Shown piece after piece: positions 1 through 9,755 of a stretch of DNA of 64,000 nt (position 1 is its first letter; each line of letters starts with the position of its first letter). Source of the stretch: Pseudomonadota bacterium (lineage in GTDB: Bacteria; Desulfobacterota; Desulfobulbia; Desulfobulbales; Desulfocapsaceae); contig JAHJKP010000003.1 in the NCBI GenBank assembly GCA_018821985.1, positions 1 to 64,000 of the forward strand, in the 5' to 3' direction. The notes below the pieces were generated by a model. It did not search any database. It was not told the origin of the DNA and saw only the letters and a program-made list of their open reading frames with translations. The position numbers and the translations under genes are program-made.

Positions 1-1
1 C

Positions 2-442
<441 letters not shown>

Positions 443-474
443 TATAGCCTCGCCATTCGCAGTTGCTTGACCCA

Positions 475-519
475 GAGGCGTAGGTAAGTCTTAAAAAAAC
501 TTACCCACGCCTCTTTTTT
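475..519 (+). terminator. Rho-independent terminator after the poly-Asp gene
   Basis: A 15-bp stem with one mismatch (left arm 475-489, right arm 499-513) closes an A-rich loop and is followed by six T on the plus strand. The other side lacks a T run, so it acts on plus-strand transcripts, about 33 bases after the poly-Asp stop codon. Confidence 0.9.
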
Positions 520-763
520 GTCTTAACGTTAGCCCTATGAAATATCGAAAAGGAAGATGCAGCATACGATGAGCTCAGTACAGAGTAATCCTCATGAACC
601 AAGGGGGAACAAAGTATTTATCAACTTAGGAAATGTTTTTTTTCGCAATAGCTTGAAAAAAATAGTTATTTTTGAGATAGATTAACTATGCACAAACTTT
701 AACTGGCATTTAATCTCAACAGCTTCCTGCTTAAAAAATAATCTTCTCAAAGGAGAAACAGGA

Positions 764-976
764 ATGTCCAAGAAAATGTATGATGTTGCAATTCCACTTG
801 GTACGTATGAAGATCGTGAAGGTAATGAAAAGACCAGATGGCAGAATGTTGGAGCAATTTTAGAGGGCGACAGAGGACCTTACCTTTTACTGGACAGATG
901 GTTCAATCCAGGAGGTATGCCTAACCCGGAAGACCGGACCAGCGTTATTCTCACATTAATGGAACCGAAGAAATAA
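764..976 (+). CDS. Small conserved hypothetical protein (70 aa)
   Basis: A 70-residue soluble protein preceded by a good ribosome binding site (AAAGGAG, 749-755). Its centre reads KTRWQNVGAILE, followed by an LLLDRWFNP segment. I recall similar K-x-R-W-x-x-V-G small proteins of about 65-75 residues on integrative elements, but no function is known to me. It lies between the terminator of the poly-Asp gene and the alpha/alpha protein at 1090, on the same strand. The 244-base gap before it is AT-rich and holds no clear gene. No signal peptide or membrane segment is seen. Confidence 0.75.
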   Translation: MSKKMYDVAIPLGTYEDREGNEKTRWQNVGAILEGDRGPYLLLDRWFNPGGMPNPEDRTSVILTLMEPKK

Positions 977-1089
977 GCATCGGCGACACAACAGGTAATT
1001 TTGTAAATGAGAGAGGTTTAGAAAGAAATCATTTTACAGTTGCCCGCAAACCAGCTGTTTACCGTTCTTATGCAAAAGGGCTTTCACAA

Positions 1090-2082
1090 ATGGATACACT
1101 TGAGATTGCACACGCAGGAGCAACATGCCTAGTAAACCTGATTCAAAAAAATGGCAGTTTTAAATACAGGTATGACTCCCAGCACGACACCCCTCTAAAT
1201 GGCTACAACGTACTTCGTCATGCAGGAACTGTCTGGGCAATGCTTGACGTTTATCGTGATATTCCCGACAAAAAGATCTTAGAATGTTGTCGGCAAGCTA
1301 CTCATTATCTCCTTGATACCTATTTGAGATTTTTCCGTAGCTACAACAACGCGTGTATCTGTGAAAACAATACCATCAAGCTCGGTGGAAATGCCCTGTC
1401 CACCCTGGCTTTGGTCTCTTTATTTGAAATAACTCAGGATCATTTTCTCTTGGCTGTTGCTGAACAACTCGCCCACTTTATGTTGGATCAACGGATGGCG
1501 AACAACAGGTTAATTCATAAACGATACTTTCAGTCAGGGAAAATATCCAATTTCCACTCGATGTATTATACTGGTGAAGCTCTATTTGCATTGTTGGCGT
1601 TATACCGGTTAACACAACAGAAACATTGGTATAATACTGTTCGGAAAATTGAGAATAAACTCGCTCCTGAGGATTATGGGGTAAAAGAACAATCTCACTG
1701 GATGCTTTATTTTCTTGAGCTTCTGTCAAATCATGAAGCATCTTCTCTCTACTATCTCCATGCCAAAAAAATAGTACTCCATATACTCGAAAACCCTGAA
1801 TATCTTTCATGGGAAAGAAGTACCCCAATAGCTTGCCGTTCAGAGGGGTTGATGGCTTTTTTACGAATGAAACGACCGGATAATATTGATGACAAAGCAT
1901 TGTGTGAGAGATGCCTTGAACAGATCAAAGAAAATTTAAACAGACAATTGGCTTTCCGGCTCCCTGATGGTTCTTTTGTCAGAGGAGGCCAGGACCGGCG
2001 GAAGAATGAAGTTAGAATTGATTATATTCAACACAACATTTCCTCTTATCTGCATTTTTCTCGATTTGGTTTGACGTTATAA
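1090..2082 (+). CDS. Predicted alpha/alpha-toroid protein of unknown function
   Basis: 330 residues, almost wholly helical by pattern. Evenly spaced helix pairs carry motifs such as GYNVLRHAGTVWAML (about 38-52), MYYTGEALFALLALY (about 158-172) and VRIDYIQHNISSYL near the end. This resembles (alpha/alpha)6-barrel enzymes such as glucuronyl C5-epimerases, GH88/105 hydrolases and terpene-cyclase-like folds, but I cannot assign a family. The frame stays open about 110 bases upstream without a start codon, so ATG 1090 is the first usable start; AAAAGGG lies just ahead. It sits 114 bases after the small protein and before the DUF2156-ATP-grasp gene on the same strand, which suggests a shared pathway. 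Confidence 0.8.
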   Translation: MDTLEIAHAGATCLVNLIQKNGSFKYRYDSQHDTPLNGYNVLRHAGTVWAMLDVYRDIPDKKILECCRQATHYLLDTYLRFFRSYNNACICENNTIKLGGNALSTLALVSLFEITQDHFLLAVAEQLAHFMLDQRMANNRLIHKRYFQSGKISNFHSMYYTGEALFALLALYRLTQQKHWYNTVRKIENKLAPEDYGVKEQSHWMLYFLELLSNHEASSLYYLHAKKIVLHILENPEYLSWERSTPIACRSEGLMAFLRMKRPDNIDDKALCERCLEQIKENLNRQLAFRLPDGSFVRGGQDRRKNEVRIDYIQHNISSYLHFSRFGLTL

Positions 2083-2469
2083 TTTGTGGTTCTTTATTAT
2101 TAACTGGTTGTGACAACCTTAATCAACACTCTGGGATAAAAGAAAAAAACCTCCAGATGTAGCATTTTCACTAGCAAGACACATCTTTGCCATTACAGCT
2201 CTAAAATGTTTTGTCATCCAACATATCTTTTTCACATAAACGCACTTGACCTCACCCATTTCGGTTTACTCTATCTCCGAAAAGGGAAAGAACGGAAGTA
2301 GAGGTCGCCTCATAACTATTTGGTCAATATGTTTAATTTATTTCCCGGCCATAATAATTACATGGCGTTTCACTTGTTGTTCTCATTATAAGCCGTTCAG
2401 TTAATACTAATTTCCTGGTTGGCACATAATATGGGGATGAAATTATAATGCATATGCTACGGTGTAGAA
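2083..2469 (+). other. Intergenic region, nothing recognised
   Basis: 387 AT-rich bases between two same-strand genes. I see no gene, strong terminator or RNA. Promoter elements for the 2470 gene presumably lie here but none stands out. Confidence 0.6.
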
Positions 2470-5394
2470 ATGATCGAGAACGATAGTGTAAAAACGTCTG
2501 CAGCATCCGGCACTGTTGGGATGGGTGGAGACAACGAGACAATGGCAAGTGCGACAAAAAGCACTCCTGAGTTTCTACACAACGATCTTGAGGGCTTAAA
2601 GGAAATAACTCTATCCGATAAAGATAGATACAAAGAAGCGTTAACTATGTCTCCACAAAGGACATGGCTGAATTACTTTCCATTCCTGCTATCGTCTAAT
2701 TTTAATCCTTCACGATCAATACTCTTAGGAGAAGAATGCGGTTCACTGTGTGTCTACCTTTTACGCCACTGGCCACGTAAGAACCGTCTTAATCTCTATT
2801 TCCCCCCCATGCCAATGAATCAAGAGGCACTTGGTCGTTGTTTTGAGCGTATCAATGCATTTAACGGAGACCATAGTGGCCGGATTTGGTGGATCAGTGG
2901 AGAATTGAAGGACACCATTAAACAGTCGGGGGATTTTATTTTGCAGTCGGGAGACGAGGAATTCATATACCAACCCGATATGTTCCAAAATTTAAATAAC
3001 AGCAAATTTCGAATACTCAAATATCAACTCAGGAGAGCAGAACGAAAACAGCAAATAGATGCGAGGTTATTTACTGAACAAGACAAAAATGAATGTCTTG
3101 AACTTCTGGAAAAATGGTATCAGGCCAAAACGGATAAAAATATCAAGGCACTTAATTATTTCTATGCAAGAGCGTGCATAGAACTTTTTGAGCAGTTTTC
3201 TCCCAATGACCTCCATGGCTATGTCTATATAATTGAAGGGAAAATCGTGGCATTTGCATTCGGCGGCCAACTCGCCGGGGAAACCGGTTCTTCCTTTATA
3301 CGCATTTCGGATCATGACTATATCAGTCTCGGATATTTCGTCTGTCATCATTTTTTCAAAAGCATGCAGCAATACACAACCATCAATGACGGAGGCACTA
3401 CTGGCCTCAGTGGATTAAAATTTATAAAGAACAACCTGATACCCATAAGAATTGAAACCATATATAGAGCACGACAAAAAAAATCACACGAAAACATAGC
3501 CTGGGCAAACAGTAACCCACAGACAGAAATAGAAGACACAGATACTAGCAAACGTGAGGTCCTAAGGGGACTGAAGCCCATCGCCATTGAAGACCAGGAA
3601 ATCTTCAATCAGCATATCAATCAAGCAAAAAAGAAATCATGGCTTTCATTCTTTCCATTTCTACACAGTTTCAGCCAACGTGCACAAACCTCTTTATATT
3701 GGGAACTCTATCGTGGCTCTATTTGTCTCTATTATTTATTTGAGCAACCATCAGGGAAAAGATTGAGCCTGTATTTCCCCCCCTTTCCATTCAGGAGCAA
3801 AACGCTCGCCTATGCCATGGAGAAGGTTACCCATTTCAATCAAGGGGGGGATAGTAATATTACCTGGGTTGAAGAAGAAGATATGCAAGATATTTCCCGC
3901 CTGGGATATAATATTATCAATATTGAAAATGAATATATTTACACAAAAACAGACCTCGACAACTTTCTTCAAACCTGCACGGTGCAAGACAATATCGCGA
4001 CATCCCCATACACCCATGAAGATGAAGCAGCATGCCTTAATATACTGGGAAAATGGAAAGCTGATGAGCCAAAAAAAGTCGGAAAAAATCTAACATACCA
4101 TTTGGGGAGATCCTGTATCCAGAACGCGTCACAATATATTGATAGCACGATTATTGGTGAAGTTCTTCGTGTTGATGGTGACATTCAGGGTTTTTGCTTT
4201 GCAGGTGCAATCGACACAGATTATGTCAGTTTTTTTGTAACGATCACCGCGCCACAATATAATAAGCTCAAGATTTATCAGCAGGCACGTATTTCACGAA
4301 ATTTTTCTGCTTCATTTTACAATAATCCCGAAGAAACAACTGAAGATTCAGCAACATACCTGAACGAGATGGTAAAACCAGCAGCAATGCACCAGATGTT
4401 CAGAGCCCGAAAAGTCCACAATAAAACGAGAGGAACATTCAAACGGGAATTAAGGGATATTAATACCGCATTGTTTATCAAAGCAGCACGGGAACTTAAC
4501 TTTAAAGTTGATATCGTGAAGCCACCTTATAATTACTGCGTTATTTCAGATGGAGACAAGACTTTGCATGTATATCATAACGCAACCAGTATTACTGATG
4601 TAGTCACACGTAAAGTCACTCACAATAAGTATCTCAGCCAAAACATCCTGAGATCGCATGGGATCCCAGTTCCAGCCGCAAAGATTTTTTCGCCTGAAGA
4701 CATCGACAATATTCTTGACCATGTGGAGAAACACAGACCTGTTGTCATTAAACCTGTAACAGGATCAAGAAGTCGAGGAGTTACAGTTGACCCTCAGAAT
4801 ACGGAAGAGGTTCTCCAAGCTGTGGCGAGTATTCAAAATAATAAAGTGATGATTGAACAGCTTATCCACGGAGACTGCTATCGTATCCTGATCTACAAAA
4901 ATAAAATAATTGATGTGCTCCACTGGTTTCCTCCTTACGTTATCGGCAATGGTCTGGATTCACTCTTTAATCTTGTTGAGGTGAAAAACGGCTATTATCG
5001 GCAAAATAATATGTACCTTATTCAAGTTGATTTTGATTACCTTGGTCGTCAGGGAATTAATATGGGATTCGTTCCTCAAAAAGGGCAAAAGATTTATCTC
5101 CATCATTCCCAGGAGCACTATGTGGGTGGCGAACCGGTGCGGGTAGATTTACAGTCTATACATCCTGATAATATAAAAATGTTCCTCAAGGTAGCACAGG
5201 TATCAGGACTCGCATTGGCCGGATTGGATTTTATCAGTAAAGACCTGAGTATTTCTTATAATGAGAACGGTGCAGGCATTAATGAAATTAACAGTAATCC
5301 GGAGGTATGGCCTCATTATTTTTGCGAACAAAAAGAAGAGTTGACTGCTATAAAGGCTATTCTTGAAGGGTTTTTCTCCGAACGTAATAATTAA
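2470..5394 (+). CDS. Double DUF2156 + cyanophycin-synthetase-type ATP-grasp fusion
   Basis: 974 residues in three parts. Residues about 40-335 and 365-650 are two DUF2156 (LPG_synthase_C, GNAT-like) domains, each with W-x-x-x-FPF and LYFPP-type motifs; the first keeps the EEFIYQPDMFQNL and NSKF elements, while the second is shorter and more divergent. Residues about 655-974 are an ATP-grasp domain of the cyanophycin synthetase/glutathione synthetase type: SQNILRSHGIPVP, VIKPVTGSRSRGV (ATP-binding Lys about 761), the hinge IEQLI, and the Mg-binding end GINEINSNPEV (about 936-946). Such ATP-grasp enzymes join carboxylates to amines through acyl phosphates. DUF2156/Fem-like domains can transfer amino acids from tRNA. 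The second DUF2156 domain is closely related to that of the 11539 gene. The start is uncertain (ATG 2470 lacks a clear RBS). Confidence 0.85.
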   Translation: MIENDSVKTSAASGTVGMGGDNETMASATKSTPEFLHNDLEGLKEITLSDKDRYKEALTMSPQRTWLNYFPFLLSSNFNPSRSILLGEECGSLCVYLLRHWPRKNRLNLYFPPMPMNQEALGRCFERINAFNGDHSGRIWWISGELKDTIKQSGDFILQSGDEEFIYQPDMFQNLNNSKFRILKYQLRRAERKQQIDARLFTEQDKNECLELLEKWYQAKTDKNIKALNYFYARACIELFEQFSPNDLHGYVYIIEGKIVAFAFGGQLAGETGSSFIRISDHDYISLGYFVCHHFFKSMQQYTTINDGGTTGLSGLKFIKNNLIPIRIETIYRARQKKSHENIAWANSNPQTEIEDTDTSKREVLRGLKPIAIEDQEIFNQHINQAKKKSWLSFFPFLHSFSQRAQTSLYWELYRGSICLYYLFEQPSGKRLSLYFPPFPFRSKTLAYAMEKVTHFNQGGDSNITWVEEEDMQDISRLGYNIINIENEYIYTKTDLDNFLQTCTVQDNIATSPYTHEDEAACLNILGKWKADEPKKVGKNLTYHLGRSCIQNASQYIDSTIIGEVLRVDGDIQGFCFAGAIDTDYVSFFVTITAPQYNKLKIYQQARISRNFSASFYNNPEETTEDSATYLNEMVKPAAMHQMFRARKVHNKTRGTFKRELRDINTALFIKAARELNFKVDIVKPPYNYCVISDGDKTLHVYHNATSITDVVTRKVTHNKYLSQNILRSHGIPVPAAKIFSPEDIDNILDHVEKHRPVVIKPVTGSRSRGVTVDPQNTEEVLQAVASIQNNKVMIEQLIHGDCYRILIYKNKIIDVLHWFPPYVIGNGLDSLFNLVEVKNGYYRQNNMYLIQVDFDYLGRQGINMGFVPQKGQKIYLHHSQEHYVGGEPVRVDLQSIHPDNIKMFLKVAQVSGLALAGLDFISKDLSISYNENGAGINEINSNPEVWPHYFCEQKEELTAIKAILEGFFSERNN

Positions 5395-5466
5395 TTGCTC
5401 AAATCTGATAGGTCTCACATCTTTTAGAAAAGTTCTGGACGGTTACGTATGGTTGGAGGAACACGT

Positions 5467-5922
5467 ATGCAAATAAACAAACAGCATTATCCCAAAGCCG
5501 TTATTGAACTTAAGCCGTCGAAAATTGTTCCGGGCCAGGTTGGTCTTTTTGCGCTCACGGATTTTGAAGAACACGAAATAATTATTGAGAAAACCGCTTG
5601 GAATTTTGATAGACTAATAACTTGGCCTGAATTTGAGACATTGGATCATCATACCAAAAGGAAGTTAGTTGATTTTTGTTATAAGACAGATAAGGGTATT
5701 TATGCACCGCAAAACATAAATTACCTCAATATCGCATATTTTTTCAACCATTGCTGTGATCCCAATTCATACTGTGATTCAAAAGGCAATTATATAGCAA
5801 GACGACATATTAAAATTGGAGAGGAATTTACTATTGACGTTGAAGCGCTAATGAAAAGAACTGTTATTAATTTTGAATGTCATTGTGGTTCTCCAAAGTG
5901 TAGAAAAATTATTAGAATATAG
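5467..5922 (+). CDS. SET-domain lysine methyltransferase-like protein
   Basis: 151 residues from ATG 5467, chosen because GGAGG precedes it at good spacing; an in-frame ATG at 5449 would place that site inside the gene. The core SET motif is present as FFNHCCDPNSYC (the NHxCxPN signature, about residues 91-102). A post-SET-like zinc cluster ECHCGSPKCR lies near the C terminus. SET proteins use S-adenosylmethionine to methylate lysine side chains. The target is unknown; bacterial SET proteins often modify a neighbouring protein or ribosomal or DNA-binding proteins. It follows the DUF2156-ATP-grasp gene on the same strand with a 72-base gap and may belong to the same modification cluster. Confidence 0.85.
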   Translation: MQINKQHYPKAVIELKPSKIVPGQVGLFALTDFEEHEIIIEKTAWNFDRLITWPEFETLDHHTKRKLVDFCYKTDKGIYAPQNINYLNIAYFFNHCCDPNSYCDSKGNYIARRHIKIGEEFTIDVEALMKRTVINFECHCGSPKCRKIIRI

Positions 5923-6091
5923 GAAGGAAGAGGAAGTCTACTTTCATTGATAGATTTTTCATAAGGTTAATATGACAGGGAAGGTCATTCCTGCTGTCAT
6001 ATTTGATTCTCCTCCATGCCTGCAAATGCGATGGCCCTATGTCTTCTCCATGAACCAAACTTACTTTGATAGTTCTTGTGGCATGATTCAC
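5912..6091 (-). pseudogene. Possible 5' remnant of a CelD/FemX-like GNAT gene
   Basis: A 59-codon frame (GTG 6091 to TAA 5912-5914) lies 51 bases downstream of the Mur-ligase gene on the same strand, behind a strong GGAGGAGG site. Its first 25 codons read like the N terminus of CelD-type GNAT proteins (IKVSLVHGEDIGPSHLQAW), then similarity stops and the frame runs into the end of the SET gene. An ATG at 6084 gives only seven codons. I infer a gene truncated when the convergent SET gene was inserted. The family assignment rests on memory of the N-terminal pattern. Confidence 0.35.
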
Positions 6092-6142
6092 CTCCTCCTT
6101 TCAATATATATACCGTATAATTGAACTGAATGTAAACCAGGT

Positions 6143-9100
6143 TCAATCCCAAGGATGCGATGCGACTTGCAATGAAAAATACGGTCCGAACTGGTTATGA
6201 CCCATCACTACCCGACGAATCAGCTCGTTGTCGTCATCATCACTATGAAGCGTGAAACGCCTCAATAGATTTTTCAATTCACGAGCATTGAGATAACGTG
6301 GGTTGTAATCACTCACACGGTTGTCTGAAAAAATAGGATACAATTCCAACTCGACACTACACTGGTCATGCTGAGCCAGGAACCGAAGACGTGGAATTAA
6401 CCCATACGGAAGAACGTCGAATTTGTGGAAACGCCCGGGGGCATTATAAACGAAGTTCCCGATACCGTAGACAACCCAGCGGTTACTATATCGCTCAATC
6501 TCTTGCATCATATGTGAGCCATGGCCTATTATGAGGTCAGCCCCGGCGTCTATCAATACATGTGCCAAGCGTTCCTGGCGTTCCACCTTGTAACTGTAAT
6601 TACTGCCCCAGTGAGGGAAGGCAACAATGAAGGCATCGGGATATGTCACTCTCAGCTCGCCAACTTGTTGTCCCGCATTCGCCACTGTCCAATCGTTGAC
6701 GCCCGCTTTGTCAGTGCGTGCATAATATCCCCATTGATCGTGATTTCCCCTGTGCTCGAATCCTGAAGCTACGATGATTCGCTGTTCTCGCTCACCGACC
6801 TGCAGAACATACTGTAAGGGATGCGCCGCAGCACTCGCATCCATTGCGGCACCAAAATGCGCAATACCGGATTCATCCAGCACTTTCAACATTTCTCGCA
6901 AACCTGTTTCACCATAGTCCAGGCTGTGATTGTTGGCGAGATTCACTGCGTCGATGGAAAGCTCTCGCATAACACGCGGCGTTTCTTCGGGGCTGGTCCA
7001 GTCAAGGTAGGGTTTGATCTCTCGGAACGGTGATTCACGTTCACTGGTTATGACCGCTTCAAAGTTCATTATCCTGTAATCCGCCGAATCCAGCAACGAT
7101 CGAAATGGCAAGAACGCCTGATCATATCCATGTGTCGTGAGTATATTTACTTCCCCCTTTTCTTCGTTGCGTAACTGATATGTTTCGCCTGGGTTGGTGT
7201 CACCCAAGAACAGTACTGAGGCGCCCACCGTCTCATCGCATGTGTTCCGGCAGGGTAATACTCTTTGACTGAGTCGGCTATGTACCAATGCGGGGAAATT
7301 CAGGTTATATAGCCTGCGCAAGTCGCCAAAAGCTGGCCTCCTTTTAATGGCAGCAAGCCGGTGGTCCCCATCTACCCCTGTGACTACATCCACACCATAA
7401 ACACCCTTTTGGAAGTGACGTGGCAGGTTGTCATTGATCACTTGGGCTAGCTCGGCAGCCACGAGTGGCTCTACCTTCAGGTATTCTTGCGTCCCTGATG
7501 TACGCTCAAGACGGCATTCGTAGCAAGCAATGACCTCAGCATCCACTATAAGAACTCGCCAGCTTTTCTCCGCTGGCAATGGCTGTTCCAGACACAGCAG
7601 CTTGGAGGTTTTGGTGAAATATTTCTCACACCATCTTAATGCCGCTTCACTATTCAACAATTCAACCGTTGCTCCGCTGTTTCGTTTCCCTGGTGGATTG
7701 TATAGCAGCGGAAAATCACCAGTATCAAGCTTCTCTAAATAAGGTCCAGCTACCGCAAGTGAGGAAATAATGTGTCGTGTCGCACCAATGTGGGTTTCAT
7801 CCCCTTTGGGGCTGATGCCCAACAAGGCGAAATCATCTGAACCCATCGCCCCCAAAGAATCGCTGATTTCACAACCCAGCCGGCTCAAAACTCGGGCCAA
7901 CAAAGTCGCCTTATCTCCGTATTCTAAAGTGTACACTATCGACAAGTTATCAAGTGATCTGCCCAGGTAATCGACGGTGATCCTGCTGGAGCCTGCATCA
8001 ATTCGATAGGTCACTCTTGAGGGGTCAATGAAGATCACTTCGTCGTAGTATGCCAGAGCTTCGATATAATAGGCCAACTCATACTGTGTCCAGCTCGAGT
8101 GCAATATGCCAGCGCTCGTCCGACCTGACATACTGCCGTCACCCTTACGCAAAAGAGAGGACAACTCTCGGATATGGGTGCCTCGGTGAGATCCCTTGAG
8201 GAAAACCACACTGGTCTCAGTTACGAGATCACGAAGTAGTTCATAAACCTGCAGGGGTGAACCGGCTTGAAGAACAGGGATTTGTAATTCATCGAGCTTG
8301 GTCTTGAGCAAGGTCAAGCCTTCATCAAAAAGGATGACGACAGACGGTTCACAGGCAGCAATCCGTTCGCCAAGCTCACTGTATACTTTGGACTCTTGCC
8401 CTTCTATATGAACAATCTTTCCGATTATCAAGATGCTGCGGCTATACGATGTCTTGATTTGCTCCAGATGTCCAAGAGCGTTCTCAAAGGACACCTGGGT
8501 CGCATTGTGACAGTCGTCTAATAGCTTGACTACTGTATTTCCAACTGTAATATTACTCACCTCCATCTTCCTCTTCGCCAATGAGAAAGCGGCGATAGTC
8601 TGCGTGACATCGTGCAGACTCACGCCAAGGTCAATAGCTAGCTGTACGGCCAGAGCCAGGTTGTTTATCTGACCCGGGCCGATCACACTTGCCTTGACTC
8701 GAACATCGGCATCACCTAGACGTAATTGCAACAGGCTGCCGTCTAACTCCACCTTGATCTGCCGCAATTGGATACTTGAGGCCCCTCTATCCCCGATAAC
8801 GCGTTGCTCAAACCCCTCTGCGGCCTTGCGGAGTGTTTCCACTTCCGCCACGTCCTTTGCATAGTATGCTTTGCCTCCAGTCGGTAGGTGGGAGAACAAC
8901 TTTGATTTGACCTCGGCCACATCGCGGGCAGTGGGCGTACGTGAAGTGAGGTTGATGCCGATCGATGTAATGACAGCGTCATGATGATGCACCATATCCA
9001 GTGCCGAGAGCCCACGCATTCCCTTAATTGCGCCACCACTAATTTCAACAACTGCAAATTCAGCCTCCGGTACCAGATTTGCAAGCGCCAGTGCAATACC

Positions 9101-9637
9101 CTCGGTGGTGTTCCAGTTACCTACGGATGAAGATGTCAGGCCTCGCTTACTTAGCAGCGCTACCACCATATCTCTCGTAGAACTTTTACCGGAGGTGCCG
9201 GTGATACCGATTACGTGGCCGCGAAAGCGATTACGCTGGTATGTGGCCAAGGCGAATAATGCGTCATAAGTCGAATCGACTAACAGGATCGGAAAATCGA
9301 CAGTATCGTCGGGCTCCTGATCTGTAATCACAAGAACGTTCTGATATCGACGAGCGTAAGTTAGAAGTGAATTGATAGACATACCCTTTTGTCCACAACC
9401 ACTAATCGTACGCTCACGCCAGCTACGCCCATGGACATGTAACAACACGGAGTTGGGTTTCAAGAAAGGAAGTGGAAAGGTAAAGCTGCTATAACCATGA
9501 CTCGGAGCTACTGAACTGATCAAACGCCCCCCGCCTGTCGCCTCGATCAATTCGTTTAGCTGCCATATTACAGGTTCACGCATTGCTAATATATTTGATT
9601 CCTCACCAGGCTGATTCGTCACGTGCATGGCTGTCAC
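6143..9637 (-). CDS. Mur ligase / ATP-grasp-like / CapA tri-domain protein
   Basis: 1164 residues. Residues about 90-500 are a Mur-ligase module (MurF/cyanophycin-synthetase type): P-loop GITGTSGKSS (about 144-153), GNWNTTEG, VEISGG, and LLDDCHNA at 372-379 where MurF has DAYNANP. Residues about 510-795 resemble a RimK-type ATP-grasp domain, but its last motif reads AAIKRRPAFGDL where active enzymes have E-x-N, so Mg binding may be lost. Residues about 805-1164 are a CapA/PgsA metallophosphatase-like domain with GDTNPGE, NFE, LANNHSLDYG, HWGSNY, IIGHGSHMMQ and GIGNFVYN. Separate homologues make poly-gamma-glutamate (CapB, CapA) or cyanophycin. No signal peptide is seen, which is odd for a CapA domain. 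The likely job is ligation of amino acids to carboxylates of a polymer. Confidence 0.85.
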   Translation of the reverse strand: MTAMHVTNQPGEESNILAMREPVIWQLNELIEATGGGRLISSVAPSHGYSSFTFPLPFLKPNSVLLHVHGRSWRERTISGCGQKGMSINSLLTYARRYQNVLVITDQEPDDTVDFPILLVDSTYDALFALATYQRNRFRGHVIGITGTSGKSSTRDMVVALLSKRGLTSSSVGNWNTTEGIALALANLVPEAEFAVVEISGGAIKGMRGLSALDMVHHHDAVITSIGINLTSRTPTARDVAEVKSKLFSHLPTGGKAYYAKDVAEVETLRKAAEGFEQRVIGDRGASSIQLRQIKVELDGSLLQLRLGDADVRVKASVIGPGQINNLALAVQLAIDLGVSLHDVTQTIAAFSLAKRKMEVSNITVGNTVVKLLDDCHNATQVSFENALGHLEQIKTSYSRSILIIGKIVHIEGQESKVYSELGERIAACEPSVVILFDEGLTLLKTKLDELQIPVLQAGSPLQVYELLRDLVTETSVVFLKGSHRGTHIRELSSLLRKGDGSMSGRTSAGILHSSWTQYELAYYIEALAYYDEVIFIDPSRVTYRIDAGSSRITVDYLGRSLDNLSIVYTLEYGDKATLLARVLSRLGCEISDSLGAMGSDDFALLGISPKGDETHIGATRHIISSLAVAGPYLEKLDTGDFPLLYNPPGKRNSGATVELLNSEAALRWCEKYFTKTSKLLCLEQPLPAEKSWRVLIVDAEVIACYECRLERTSGTQEYLKVEPLVAAELAQVINDNLPRHFQKGVYGVDVVTGVDGDHRLAAIKRRPAFGDLRRLYNLNFPALVHSRLSQRVLPCRNTCDETVGASVLFLGDTNPGETYQLRNEEKGEVNILTTHGYDQAFLPFRSLLDSADYRIMNFEAVITSERESPFREIKPYLDWTSPEETPRVMRELSIDAVNLANNHSLDYGETGLREMLKVLDESGIAHFGAAMDASAAAHPLQYVLQVGEREQRIIVASGFEHRGNHDQWGYYARTDKAGVNDWTVANAGQQVGELRVTYPDAFIVAFPHWGSNYSYKVERQERLAHVLIDAGADLIIGHGSHMMQEIERYSNRWVVYGIGNFVYNAPGRFHKFDVLPYGLIPRLRFLAQHDQCSVELELYPIFSDNRVSDYNPRYLNARELKNLLRRFTLHSDDDDNELIRRVVMGHNQFGPYFSLQVASHPWD

Positions 9638-9755
9638 CCCTGAAATTAATTTGATTCCTATCGTTTTATCGCTGGAAGAAATTCAACCTCGGTATGGCCT
9701 TAATTGTAATTTTTGTTTAGCCCTTTGCCGTGCCAGTCTGATGGTGTAATGATGA

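Noticed and set aside
1478-1900. 140-codon minus-strand frame inside the alpha/alpha protein
   Set aside because: Shadow of the 1090-2082 gene; no RBS or family.
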